Assembly (NCBI RefSeq): GCF_026642255.1
Contig: NZ_CP113264.1
Location: 3,286,001-3,350,000, forward strand
Source: Streptomonospora nanhaiensis
GTDB lineage: Bacteria > Actinomycetota > Actinomycetes > Streptosporangiales > Streptosporangiaceae
Reading direction: 5' to 3'
Length of the DNA: 64,000 nt
Made by a program: the position numbers and the translations under genes. This document shows, piece by piece, positions 1 through 7,796 of this stretch. Each line of letters starts with the position of its first letter. The first letter of the stretch is position 1. The notes under the pieces were generated by a model. The model did no database searches and was not told where the DNA came from. It worked only from the letters and a program-made list of their open reading frames with translations.

Positions 1-96
1 CTTCCCCCCGACGAGGGCGAGGGCCAGGAGGACGAGCTCCGTCGCGTCGCCCGAGACGTCCACCCCGCTGCCATCGGGAAAGAACAGAACCCTCAT
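1..96 (-). CDS. hypothetical protein, N-terminal part only
   Basis: An ATG at 96 (minus strand) opens a frame of 32 codons that runs off the left edge of the window. The visible residues start MRVLFFPDGSGVDV and end in a hydrophobic leucine/alanine run. A purine-rich AAGGGG lies about 10 nt upstream as a ribosome binding site. Too little is present to assign a family, and its 3' end is outside the window. Confidence 0.5.
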   Translation of the reverse strand, partial: MRVLFFPDGSGVDVSGDATELVLLALALVGGK

Positions 97-219
97 CCGC
101 CACAACCCCTTCGGATCCACGACACCGGACTCAACGAACAAAGATGTTGCCTTGGTCGACCGGGCTGCCCCAACTCGGGTCCGGACGTCATGGACGCCGC
201 TCATCGCTCGACGACACTC

Positions 220-239
220 CCCGGGGGGCGCCCCCCGGG
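220..239 (-). terminator. GC-rich perfect palindrome after the kinase gene
   Basis: A 20-bp perfect palindrome (three C, six G, centre GC, mirrored) lies about 30 bp past the stop of the kinase gene. It would form a very stable hairpin. There is no U tract, as is common for actinobacterial terminators. Confidence 0.45.
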
Positions 240-271
240 AGGAGCCGGACCGCGGGCGGTCGCGCGGGCGC

Positions 272-1819
272 CTACCGGCCGAAGACGGGGAAGCCGCAGT
301 CCGGGAGGCCGCGGGAGTAGAAGTAGGTCAGGCGCACCGGTGCGTCGAGGTCCTGGTCCGTGCCGGAGGCCGGCGTCTGGGACAGCACCTCGCATTCGGA
401 GGGGAGGAAGTTCTGCCCCTCGCCCCAGGTCTGCCACTGCCCCTGGACGTTGGTGAACCCCCGCTCGCGCAGGACGCTCCTGGCACTGTGCGTCGTCATC
501 CCCTCGACGTCGGGCACGGTGCCGCCGGTGGGGGCCGACCCGCCGCCGCCCCCGGACCCGCCGCCCCCGCCCCCGGACCCGCCGCCGTCACCGCCTCCGG
601 TCCCGTCCCCCGAACCGCTCCCGCCCGAGGGCGCGCCGTCGTCCCGCGGGGAGCCCCCGTCCGCCTCGTCCTCCTCGTCGTCCTCCTCCCGCTCGGAGGC
701 GCCCGGGGCCTCGTCGGAGTCCGAGGCGGGGGCCGTCGCGCCGGGGCCCCGGTCCCCTTCGGGTGCGGACGGTCCGCCGTCGGCGGAGGGCGTGCCGCCG
801 GTCGGCGCGGGGGCCTCGGCGGCGGCCCCGTCCGCGGTCGTGGGGGAGCCGTCCGTCCCCGTCAGCGGGGACCACACCAGGGTCGCGGTCAGCAGCAGCG
901 CGGCGGCCACCGCCATCGCGACGAACCCGCCCCGCCAGGACCACATCCCCCGGGGGCCCGCCCTCCTGCTGCGCGTGCGCCGGGTCAGCACGGTTCGGTC
1001 CCCGGACGCGGCGTCCCGGCAGGCCGCCGCGAACTCCTGCGCCGAACCCCACCGGTCGCGCGGGTCCTTCTCCAGCGCGACGAGCACCACGTGCGCGACC
1101 AGGTCGGGGACGTGGTCGGGCAGCGGGGGCGGATCGGCGTTCAAGTGGGCCGCGATGACGGCGGCGCGGTCGGCGGAGTCGAAGGGCGGCCTCCCGGCCA
1201 GGCACTGGTAGGCGACCGTGCCGAGCGAGTAGATGTCGGTGCGGGAGGTGAGCTCGCCCATGTCGAGCTGTTCGGGCGAGGCGTGGGAGAGGGTCCCCAG
1301 GGCGATGCCGGTGGAGGTCAGGGAGGTGGCGTCGTTGATCCGGGCGATGCCGAAGTCGACGAGCTTGACCTCCCCGTCCAGGTTGATGAGGATGTTGCCG
1401 GGCTTGATGTCGCGGTGGACGATGCCCTCGTCGTGCACGGTCTGCAGGGTCTGGGCGACCACGGCGGTGATCTCCATGGCCCGGTCGGGCACAAGCGGGC
1501 CCTCGCGTCTGAGCAGCGCCGTGAGGGACTCCCCCTCGACCAGCTCCATCACCAGGTAGGCGAGCTTCTCGCCGTCCAGGACCGTCTCGCCGTGGTCGTA
1601 GACCTCCGCGAAGCCGGGCCCCCTGAGCCTGGCCGCGGCCCTGGCCTCGCGCTCGAAGCGCCTCCGGGCGCCCTCGGCGTCCTGGAAGGCGGTGTCGCGC
1701 AGCAGTTTGACCGCGACCGGTCTGTCCAGGCGCAGGTCATGGCCCCGCCAGACCGTTCCCATGCCGCCCGCGGCGATCACTTCGTCGAGTCGGTAGCGGT
1801 CCGCGACAGGGGGTTTCAC
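272..1819 (-). CDS. membrane Ser/Thr protein kinase with one extracellular PASTA-like domain
   Basis: A PknB-type Hanks kinase of 515 residues. The N-terminal kinase domain (about 8-265) has the glycine loop around GGMGTVW (18-24), the ATP-anchoring lysine in VAVKLL (K38), catalytic HRDIKPGN (D137) and DFG (155-157). One membrane segment (about 297-317) follows. Then comes a long Pro/Ala/Gly/Asp-Glu linker with a poly-Gly run (about 410-427), and a C-terminal PASTA-like module beginning TVPDVEGM (about 434-505). PASTA modules bind peptidoglycan or lipid II in this family, so a role in sensing the cell wall is likely by family. It stands alone, with neighbours on either side transcribed separately. 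Most actinobacterial PknB proteins carry several PASTA repeats, so a single copy is minimal. Confidence 0.9.
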   Translation of the reverse strand: MKPPVADRYRLDEVIAAGGMGTVWRGHDLRLDRPVAVKLLRDTAFQDAEGARRRFEREARAAARLRGPGFAEVYDHGETVLDGEKLAYLVMELVEGESLTALLRREGPLVPDRAMEITAVVAQTLQTVHDEGIVHRDIKPGNILINLDGEVKLVDFGIARINDATSLTSTGIALGTLSHASPEQLDMGELTSRTDIYSLGTVAYQCLAGRPPFDSADRAAVIAAHLNADPPPLPDHVPDLVAHVVLVALEKDPRDRWGSAQEFAAACRDAASGDRTVLTRRTRSRRAGPRGMWSWRGGFVAMAVAAALLLTATLVWSPLTGTDGSPTTADGAAAEAPAPTGGTPSADGGPSAPEGDRGPGATAPASDSDEAPGASEREEDDEEDEADGGSPRDDGAPSGGSGSGDGTGGGDGGGSGGGGGGSGGGGGSAPTGGTVPDVEGMTTHSARSVLRERGFTNVQGQWQTWGEGQNFLPSECEVLSQTPASGTDQDLDAPVRLTYFYSRGLPDCGFPVFGR

Positions 1820-2121
1820 GCGTGCTCCTTGCGGGTGGAGGGCGAGGGCGCCTCAAGGGGGTGGGGGCTGCGAGGTCGACGGTGACTACGATCTCAGATA
1901 CCCGGCGGCGGGAAGTGGTTCCGCCCCCCGCGCCGGAATCGCGCGGGCCCGCCCCGGCCGGAGCCGCGGATCCCGCCGCCCGGGCCGTGCCGGGGGACCG
2001 CTGCGGGGTTCGCCGTGCCCACCCGCCCGCCGACCCCGGCCGGAGCCGCGGGGTCCGGGACCGCCCCGGCCGTCCACCGCCCCGCCCCGGTCCGGGCGAG
2101 GGGATAGGCTGAGCGGCGATC
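1820..2121. other. intergenic region between divergent kinase and rlmA-like genes
   Basis: 302 bp without a supportable gene. On the + strand a TAGGCT hexamer at 2105-2110 lies only about 12 nt before the ATG at 2122, so the methyltransferase mRNA would have a very short or no leader. The promoter of the kinase must also lie here, but no convincing -35/-10 pair was seen for it. Confidence 0.4.
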
Positions 2122-3009
2122 ATGGCGCAAGCGAACACCACACACCACACCGGCCCCAGGCTGCGGATGCCCGGCACCGTCGCCGCACTCCTGGCCTGCC
2201 CCGCCTGCGGCGAGGGCCTGCGCCCGGACGAGCGCGGCCTCGCCTGCGCCGCGGGGCACAGCTTCAACGTGGCCCGGGAGGGCTACGCGAGCCTGCTCAC
2301 CGGGGCCACGCCCCCCGGGACCGGCGACAGCAAGGAGATGGTCGCCGACCGCCTGCGCTTCCAGCAGGCCGGACACTACGACTTCGTGGGTGACGCCCTC
2401 GCCGACGCGCTGCGACGCGAGCTCGGCGACGACGCCCCGGTCGTGGTCGACGTCGGCGGCGGGACCGGCCACTACCTGACCCGGGTCCTGGACGCCCTGC
2501 CCGGCGCCGTGGGGCTGACCGCGGACGTGTCCAAGTGGGCCGCCCGCCGGGCCGCGCGCGCACACGGGCGCGGCGGCGCCGTCACCGCCGACGCCTGGCG
2601 CGGCCTGCCCCTGCGCGGGGACTCCGCGCACGCCGTGCTCAACGTGTTCGCGCCGCGCAACGCGGCGGAGTTCCACCGGGTGCTGCGCCCCGACGGCGTC
2701 CTGCTCGTCGTCGTCCCCGCCGCCGACCACCTGGCCGAACTGCGCGCCCCGCTGGGGCTGCTGGAGGTGGACCCGCGCAAGGACGAGCGCCTGGCGGAGT
2801 CCCTGCACGGACACTTCGCACCGGTCGGCGCACAGGGCCTGGGCCTGGCCATGGCGCTCTCCCACGAGGACGTGGCGACCGTCGTGGGCATGGGCCCCAG
2901 CGCCCGCCACATCGGAGCCGGGGAACTGCGCGCCCGCGTCGCCGGGCTCCCCGAGCCGTTCACCGTCACCGCCTCGGTGCGGCTGCACGTCTACCGCCCC
3001 CGCGCCTGA
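2122..3009 (+). CDS. 23S rRNA (guanine-N1) methyltransferase, RlmA/TlrB type
   Basis: A 295-residue protein of the RlmA family, which methylates N1 of G745 (RlmA-I) or G748 (RlmA-II/TlrB) in helix 35 of 23S rRNA. The N-terminal zinc site of this family is visible as C26-x2-C29-x12-C42-x3-H46, followed by the conserved phrase GHSFNVAREGYASLL. A Rossmann SAM site follows (VVVDVGGGTGHY, about 105-116). The length is normal. In Gram-positives the RlmA-II enzyme acts on G748 and is known to act with A2058 methylation in resistance to tylosin-class macrolides. An Erm homologue lies 3 kb downstream. It could equally be a housekeeping copy. Confidence 0.88.
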   Translation: MAQANTTHHTGPRLRMPGTVAALLACPACGEGLRPDERGLACAAGHSFNVAREGYASLLTGATPPGTGDSKEMVADRLRFQQAGHYDFVGDALADALRRELGDDAPVVVDVGGGTGHYLTRVLDALPGAVGLTADVSKWAARRAARAHGRGGAVTADAWRGLPLRGDSAHAVLNVFAPRNAAEFHRVLRPDGVLLVVVPAADHLAELRAPLGLLEVDPRKDERLAESLHGHFAPVGAQGLGLAMALSHEDVATVVGMGPSARHIGAGELRARVAGLPEPFTVTASVRLHVYRPRA

Positions 3010-3161
3010 GACCCCGGTCGGACACGGCCCCGCGGGCCGGCGCCCGAGGCCCCCGCCGTCGCCCCCTCCCGGCGCCCGGGCGCGTACCCGCCCGCCGCCC
3101 GCCGCCCACCGGCCGGTCGGCCCCGCGGGTGACGGGGCCGACCGGGGGGTACACACCCTGC

Positions 3162-5000
3162 GTGAGCGCACCGGACACCACCCCGACCACCGCCCGGCCC
3201 CCCGCGGACACCGGCCTGGGCGTCCACGGCGACTTCGCCGTGTGGGCCCCCCGCCTGGAGAGGGTCCGCCTGAGCGTGGCCCCCAGGGCAGGCGCCGGGG
3301 GACCGGGCGGCTCCCCCGCCCCCGGTGCGCGCGTGGTCCCCATGGAACGGGGTGCGGACGGGTGGTGGCGGGCCCGGGTCGAGGGGGCCGGGCCCGGTAC
3401 CGAGTACGCCTACCTCCTGGAGGACGACCCCACGCCCCTGCCCGACCCGCGCTCCCAGGACCAGCCCCACGGCGTGCACGGCCCCAGCCGCGTGCACGAC
3501 CACGCGGCCTTCGGGTGGACCGACGCCTCCTGGACCGGCCGGGCGCTGCCGGGCGCGGTCGTCTACGAGCTCCACGTGGGCACCTTCACCCCCGAGGGCA
3601 CCCTCACCGCCGCCGTCGACCGGCTGGACCACCTGGTCGACCTGGGCGTCACCCACGTCGAGCTGATGCCCGTCAACGCCTTCGACGGCACCCACGGGTG
3701 GGGGTACGACGGGGTCCTGTGGGCGGCGGTCCACACCCCCTACGGAGGCCCCGACGCCCTCAAGGCCCTGGTGGACGCCTGCCACGCCCGGGGTCTGGCC
3801 GTGCTCCTCGACGTCGTCTACAACCACCTGGGCCCCTCGGGCGCCCACATGCCGCGGTTCGGCCCCTACTTCCGCGGCGAGAACGCCTGGGGCCCCTCCC
3901 TCAACCTGGACGGCCCCGACTCCGACCCCGTGCGCCGCCACGTCCTGGACAACGCCCTGGGCTGGCTGCGCCACTACCACCTGGACGGGCTGCGCCTGGA
4001 CGCGGTCCACGCCCTGCGCGACGACCGCGCCGTCCCCCTGACGGCCGAACTCTCCGCCGAGGCCGACGCCCTGGCCGCGGCCCTGGGACGCCCGCTGTCG
4101 CTGATCGCCGAGTCCGACCGCAACGACCCCCGCACCGTCCTGCCCCGCGAGGCGGGCGGCCTGGGGATGAGCGCGCAGTGGTCCGACGACCTGCACCACG
4201 CGCTGCACGTGGCCCTGACGGGGGAGACCCACGGCTACTACGGCGACTTCGCCCGCCCCGGGGCGCTGCCCGCCACGCTCGGCCGCGTGTTCTGGCACGC
4301 CGGAACCTACTCGAGCTTCCGCGGGCGCACCCACGGGGCGCCCGTGGACACCGCCCGCGTCCCCGGGCACCGGTTCCTGGCCTACCTCAGCACCCACGAC
4401 CAGATCGGCAACCGGGCGCGCGGCGACCGCATGGGCGAACACCTCTCGCCGGGCCTGCTCGTGTGCGGCGCCGCCCTCGTGCTGTGCTCGCCGTTCACCC
4501 CCATGGTCTTCATGGGCGAGGAGTGGGGCGCCACCACGCCGTGGCCGTTCTTCGCCTCCTTCGAGGACCCCGCGCTGGCGGAGGGGGTGCGCGCGGGCCG
4601 CCGCCGCGAGTTCGCCGCCCTGGGGTGGGCCGACGAGGAGGTCCCCGACCCGATGGACCCCGCCACCCGCGACGGAGCGGTCCTGGACTGGTCCCAGCCC
4701 GGGGTCGGGCCCCACCGGTTCGTCCTGGAGACGTACCGGGCGCTCATCGCGCTGCGCCGCCGCGAACCCGAGCTGTCCGACCCGCGGCTGGACCGCTTCG
4801 CGGTGACCGCCGAGGGGGAGGGCCGCAGGCTGGTTCTGGTGAGGGGCGGGCTGCGGGTGGTGGTCAACCTGGACCCCGGCGGCGCCGAGGTGGCACTGGA
4901 CGCCGCCCCCCGCGAACTCGTCCTGGCCAACGGCGCCGCGCGGTTCTGCGGCGCCACCGTCGCGCTGCCCGGGGAGTGCTTCGCGGTCCTGCGGGTGTGA
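3162..5000 (+). CDS. treZ: malto-oligosyltrehalose trehalohydrolase
   Basis: A GH13 enzyme of 612 residues that releases trehalose from maltooligosyl-trehalose, the second step of the TreY/TreZ route. The GTG at 3162 is chosen because a G-rich ribosome binding site lies about 12 nt upstream and it gives the family length. Visible landmarks are the N-terminal CBM48-like strand GDFAVWAPRLERV, then ELHVGTF, the TreZ-typical GTHGWGYDG, VYNHLG, the nucleophile region DGLRLDAVHAL, the acid/base region LIAESDRNDP and the transition-state region STHDQIGNRARGDR. The usual partner TreY is not in this window, so treZ stands apart from the rest of the pathway here. Confidence 0.93.
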   Translation: MSAPDTTPTTARPPADTGLGVHGDFAVWAPRLERVRLSVAPRAGAGGPGGSPAPGARVVPMERGADGWWRARVEGAGPGTEYAYLLEDDPTPLPDPRSQDQPHGVHGPSRVHDHAAFGWTDASWTGRALPGAVVYELHVGTFTPEGTLTAAVDRLDHLVDLGVTHVELMPVNAFDGTHGWGYDGVLWAAVHTPYGGPDALKALVDACHARGLAVLLDVVYNHLGPSGAHMPRFGPYFRGENAWGPSLNLDGPDSDPVRRHVLDNALGWLRHYHLDGLRLDAVHALRDDRAVPLTAELSAEADALAAALGRPLSLIAESDRNDPRTVLPREAGGLGMSAQWSDDLHHALHVALTGETHGYYGDFARPGALPATLGRVFWHAGTYSSFRGRTHGAPVDTARVPGHRFLAYLSTHDQIGNRARGDRMGEHLSPGLLVCGAALVLCSPFTPMVFMGEEWGATTPWPFFASFEDPALAEGVRAGRRREFAALGWADEEVPDPMDPATRDGAVLDWSQPGVGPHRFVLETYRALIALRRREPELSDPRLDRFAVTAEGEGRRLVLVRGGLRVVVNLDPGGAEVALDAAPRELVLANGAARFCGATVALPGECFAVLRV

Positions 5001-5255
5001 GCCTCCGCCCGGGCCGCCGGTCACCGCTCCCCCCAGGGCGTGTTCCGCGGACACTCGCCCTGCTGCGCGTCGCCCCGGCACGCCCCTCGCGGCGTTCTCA
5101 TCTGTCGACAGGACCCCACCCTGACTCCTTCTTCGGCCTTGCGATGAACGCACCGGATGCGCCGCTCGCGACGGACAGCATCCACGGAACACGCCCTAGG
5201 CTGGCTGCTCCCGGTACCGGGCATCCGGCGCCGGGATGGTTCGACGGAAGGGCTC

Positions 5256-6083
5256 ATGATGACCGAAGCCGACTGGAGGCTCGGCCGCAGGTTCGAGGCG
5301 CCCAACGGGACGGTCCACTGGGACAGGTTCGGTGACGGCGCCCCCCTCGTGCTCCTGCACGGCACCCCGTTCTCGTCCTACGTGTGGCGCCACGCGGTCC
5401 GCGCCCTCGGCGACCGGTACACCGTCCACGTGTGGGACATGCCCGGCTACGGCGCCTCCGCCAAGTACGGGGGGCAGGACGTGTCCCTGCCCGCCCAGCA
5501 GGCCGCGTTCACCGCCCTGCTCGGCCACTGGGGGCTGGAGCGGCCCGCCGTGGTCGCCCACGACTTCGGCGGCGCGGTGGCCCTGCGCGCCGCCGTGCTC
5601 GACGGGGTCGCCTACGAGCGGCTCGCCCTGGTGGACGCGGTGAGCGTGCGCCCCTGGGGCAGCGACTTCTTCCGCCTGGTCAACGCCGGTGCGGACGTGT
5701 TCGCCGCGCTCCCGCCGCACCTGCACGAGGCGCTGGTGCGCGCCTACGTGGCCTCGGCCGCCCACCGCGAACTGCGTGCCGGGACCCTGGACGCGCTGGT
5801 GCGGCCCTGGCTGGGGGAGGAGGGGCAGCCCGCGTTCTACCGCCAGATCGCCCAGGCCGACGAGCGCCACACGGCCGAGGTGGAGGACGGGTACGCCCGC
5901 CTCGACCAGCCGACCCTGGTGGTGTGGGGCCGGCAGGACACCTGGCTGCCCCCGGAACGGGGGGAGCGGCTGGCCGCCGCGATCCCGGGCGCCCGCCTCC
6001 GGTTCCTCGAGGGTGCCGGGCACCTGGTCCAGGAGGACGCGCCCGCCGAACTCGTCGCCGCGCTCCTGGACTTCCTGCGCTGA
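5256..6083 (+). CDS. alpha/beta hydrolase, haloalkane dehalogenase/epoxide hydrolase-like
   Basis: A 275-residue alpha/beta-hydrolase with an aspartate nucleophile: oxyanion-hole HGTPFSS (35-41), nucleophile elbow AHDFGG (D103), acid D about 228 in WGRQD, and histidine about 256 in GAGHLVQED. An Asp nucleophile points to haloalkane dehalogenase or epoxide hydrolase chemistry rather than an esterase; the substrate is unknown. Two ATGs are adjacent (5256, 5259) behind GGAAGGG; either could be used. A TAGGCT hexamer upstream (near 5208) may be the -10. Odd: bases 5675-5733 (residues about 140-159) are duplicated almost perfectly beyond the erm gene at 7482-7540. Confidence 0.85.
   Translation: MMTEADWRLGRRFEAPNGTVHWDRFGDGAPLVLLHGTPFSSYVWRHAVRALGDRYTVHVWDMPGYGASAKYGGQDVSLPAQQAAFTALLGHWGLERPAVVAHDFGGAVALRAAVLDGVAYERLALVDAVSVRPWGSDFFRLVNAGADVFAALPPHLHEALVRAYVASAAHRELRAGTLDALVRPWLGEEGQPAFYRQIAQADERHTAEVEDGYARLDQPTLVVWGRQDTWLPPERGERLAAAIPGARLRFLEGAGHLVQEDAPAELVAALLDFLR
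5675..5733 (+). repeat. 59-bp direct repeat, copy A (inside hydrolase gene)
   Basis: This stretch of the hydrolase coding sequence matches 7482-7540 at 58 of 59 positions (the one difference is C/G in the CCGCCGCAC part). Outside these limits the two copies diverge at once. The pair brackets the erm gene. Confidence 0.9.
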
Positions 6084-6142
6084 GAACGCGGCCGGACGCC
6101 GCCCCGGCCGGACGCCCCGCGTCCCTCGTCGCGGGGCGGGGG

Positions 6143-6169
6143 CCCGGGGAGGGCGAAGGCGCCCCCGGG
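6143..6169. terminator. hairpin between convergent hydrolase and erm
   Basis: A GC-rich inverted repeat (CCCGGGGAGGGCG facing GCGCCCCCGGG, with a small bulge) sits between the stops of two convergent genes and could terminate both. Confidence 0.4.
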
Positions 6170-6179
6170 CCCTCCCCGG

Positions 6180-6989
6180 TCACCGCCCCCGGGGGTCCAG
6201 CACGTCGAACACCTCCAGCCACTGGTCGGGGGAGACGTGGCCGACGGGGGTGCCCCGGGCCACCCCGGCCGCGTCCAGGGCGCGGTCCACGCGGCGGGCC
6301 GGGTGGGCGCGGCGCAGCGACGCGCCCAGGGAGCCGCCCGCCCCGCTGAAACCGAGTTCGACCATGCGCCGGTACCCGCCCATCCTCCCCGGATCCACCA
6401 GGGGCGTGCGGCGGCGGCGCAGCACCAGCAGGCCGGCGTCGACCCGGGGCACCGGGCGGAACCGGTGGCGGTCGATCCGCCCGGCCAGGGCCCACGACCA
6501 CTCGGGCCATGTGCTCACGGTCAGCAGGCTCCACCTGCCGAACCCGCCGGTGCGCTTGCGCGCGTACTCCAGCTGGGTGACCAGGGTGGCGGAGGTCAGG
6601 TGCGGGGCGGCCAGGCACCAGCGCACGATGTCGGCGGTGCGCGCGTAGGGGATGTTGCCGACGACGGCGAAGTCCTCGCCCGGGGGGCGCACACGGGTGA
6701 AGTCGGCCCGCGTGACGCGGACGCCCCGCTCGGGATCGCGGTAGCGGGCGGCCAGGCGCTCGGCCAGGCGGGGGTCGAGCTCGTAGGCGAGCACCCGGCG
6801 TGCGGCCGGGGCCAGGAAGCGGGTGATGGCGCCCTCGCCGGGCCCCACCTCCACCACCAGGTCCCGGGGTCCCACCCCGGACACGCGCACCACGTGGCGC
6901 GCGGCGCCGGGGTCGGCGAGGAAGTTCTGGGACAGGCGGCGCCGGTTGTCGCGGGCGTTCGTCCGGGAGGGTCGTTCGGTTCGTGCCAC
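6180..6989 (-). CDS. erm: Erm-family 23S rRNA (adenine-N6) methyltransferase
   Basis: A 269-residue KsgA/Erm Rossmann methyltransferase. It starts VARTERPSRTNARDNRRR and continues with the family signature SQNFL, the SAM site EVGPGEGAI, the acidic YELD, and the catalytic NIPY motif followed by ARTADIVR. Erm enzymes mono- or dimethylate A2058 of 23S rRNA and give MLS resistance. The GTG at 6989 is chosen because it places the NARDNRRRLSQNFL signature near the N-terminus as in actinobacterial Erm proteins; the frame stays open further upstream. The 5' region carries a leader peptide, a hairpin and a palindrome (7046-7367) that suggest drug-induced attenuation. The gene is enclosed by a 59-bp direct repeat of the adjacent hydrolase gene. 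Confidence 0.9.
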   Translation of the reverse strand: MARTERPSRTNARDNRRRLSQNFLADPGAARHVVRVSGVGPRDLVVEVGPGEGAITRFLAPAARRVLAYELDPRLAERLAARYRDPERGVRVTRADFTRVRPPGEDFAVVGNIPYARTADIVRWCLAAPHLTSATLVTQLEYARKRTGGFGRWSLLTVSTWPEWSWALAGRIDRHRFRPVPRVDAGLLVLRRRRTPLVDPGRMGGYRRMVELGFSGAGGSLGASLRRAHPARRVDRALDAAGVARGTPVGHVSPDQWLEVFDVLDPRGR

Positions 6990-7045
6990 AGGAAGGTCCG
7001 TTCCGGCCACGCGGGGTGGCGGACGAGGACGGGCAGCACGAACGG

Positions 7046-7063
7046 GCACGCCGGCCGGCGTGC
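7046..7063. promoter_or_regulatory. 18-bp perfect palindrome in the erm 5' region
   Basis: GCACGCCGG followed by its exact complement forms an 18-bp perfect palindrome about 57 bp upstream of the erm GTG. In the transcript it would be a hairpin in the untranslated region, a possible second structure of an attenuator. Confidence 0.45.
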
Positions 7064-7220
7064 GGGTGAAGGGGTCGGGCAGCCCGTCCGTGGGAAAGGG
7101 GACGCGACTGGGCCTGGACCGGCGGGCCACACGGGAGGGACCGCCCGGCGCGGCCACCGGGGCCGCTGGGCGGCGCCGCGGGGAGCGCGGGGCGGAAGGG
7201 GACGCGTACGCGAAGCGGGG

Positions 7221-7259
7221 CGGTCGGCGCGGACCCCCAGGGGGGACCGGGGCCGACCG
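7221..7259 (-). promoter_or_regulatory. strong stem-loop directly after the leader peptide
   Basis: Outer arms CGGTCGGC (7221-7228) and GCCGACCG (7252-7259) are perfectly complementary. Inner arms GGACCCCC and GGGGGACC pair with one mismatch around an AG loop. The structure begins about 10 nt beyond the leader-peptide stop on the minus strand, the position expected for an attenuator or transcription terminator. Confidence 0.55.
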
Positions 7260-7268
7260 GGGCCCGGC

Positions 7269-7367
7269 CTACCGGTGCAGGCGGGCCGACCGGAGGCGCT
7301 TGGCGTACGGGTGGGCGTTCACCGACCAGGCGAGCGCCCCGTCGAAGATCGCGTGGCAGCAGGACAT
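7269..7367 (-). CDS. candidate leader peptide (32 aa) of erm
   Basis: A short frame reads MSCCHAIFDGALAWSVN and then HPYAKRLRSARLHR before a TAG stop. It lies about 280 nt upstream of erm on the same strand. A promoter with TTGCGG-N18-TACGGT (7375-7404) places the predicted transcript start at or next to the ATG at 7367, so the peptide would be translated leaderlessly. The Arg-Leu-Arg at residues 24-26 is the type of motif at which macrolide-bound ribosomes stall in many Erm leader peptides (ErmDL class). A rival frame from the ATG at 7372 gives only 17 codons. The function is inferred from position and motif. Confidence 0.55.
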   Translation of the reverse strand: MSCCHAIFDGALAWSVNAHPYAKRLRSARLHR

Positions 7368-7374
7368 GGCATGC

Positions 7375-7404
7375 ACCGTAGGAGGCCGCGCCGGGGCGCC
7401 GCAA
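7375..7404 (-). promoter_or_regulatory. promoter for the erm leader transcript
   Basis: On the minus strand the -35 TTGCGG (7404-7399), an 18-nt spacer and the -10 TACGGT (7380-7375) match the housekeeping-sigma pattern of actinomycetes. The ATG of the leader peptide begins 8 nt after the -10. Confidence 0.6.
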
Positions 7405-7481
7405 CCGGTTTTCCTCCGTGCCGGCCCCGGCGCCGCTCCACGGCCCCGCTCCCGCCCGGGGCCCTCCCCGAACCAGGTCGT

Positions 7482-7540
7482 CCTGGTCAACGCCGGTGCG
7501 GACGTGTTCGCCGCGCTCCCGGCGCACCTGCACGAGGCGC
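7482..7540 (+). repeat. 59-bp direct repeat, copy B (hydrolase gene fragment)
   Basis: A near-exact copy (58/59) of 5675-5733 from the coding sequence of the alpha/beta hydrolase, here lying alone in non-coding DNA. It still reads LVNAGADVFAALPAHLHEA in the original frame but has no gene around it, so it is a relic. Copies A and B are 1807 bp apart and enclose erm with its leader. Confidence 0.9.
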
Positions 7541-7796
7541 CGGCCGCGCCGGAGCCGGCCCCCTCCGCCGTGCGACCCGGCGCCGCGGCACCGCCGCTCG
7601 GCCGCCGCCGGGTCCCGGCGGCGGGGCGGCCCTCCCGCACGGTCCCTCCCGCACCGGAGGGCCCTTTCGGGCGGGCCTCTCCCGCCGCACGGCCCGGAGT
7701 GCGGCGCCGGGCGTACGAACGGCGCCTGCCCGGCAGCGGGCACGGGACGGGAAAAGCGTTCGCGGCCCGATCCCGGGTCGCGCCATACTCGGCCCC

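Noticed and set aside
7482-7700. A second hydrolase gene at copy B of the 59-bp repeat
   Set aside because: Similarity stops after 59 bp on both sides and no hydrolase motifs occur in the flanks, so it is a fragment and not a gene.
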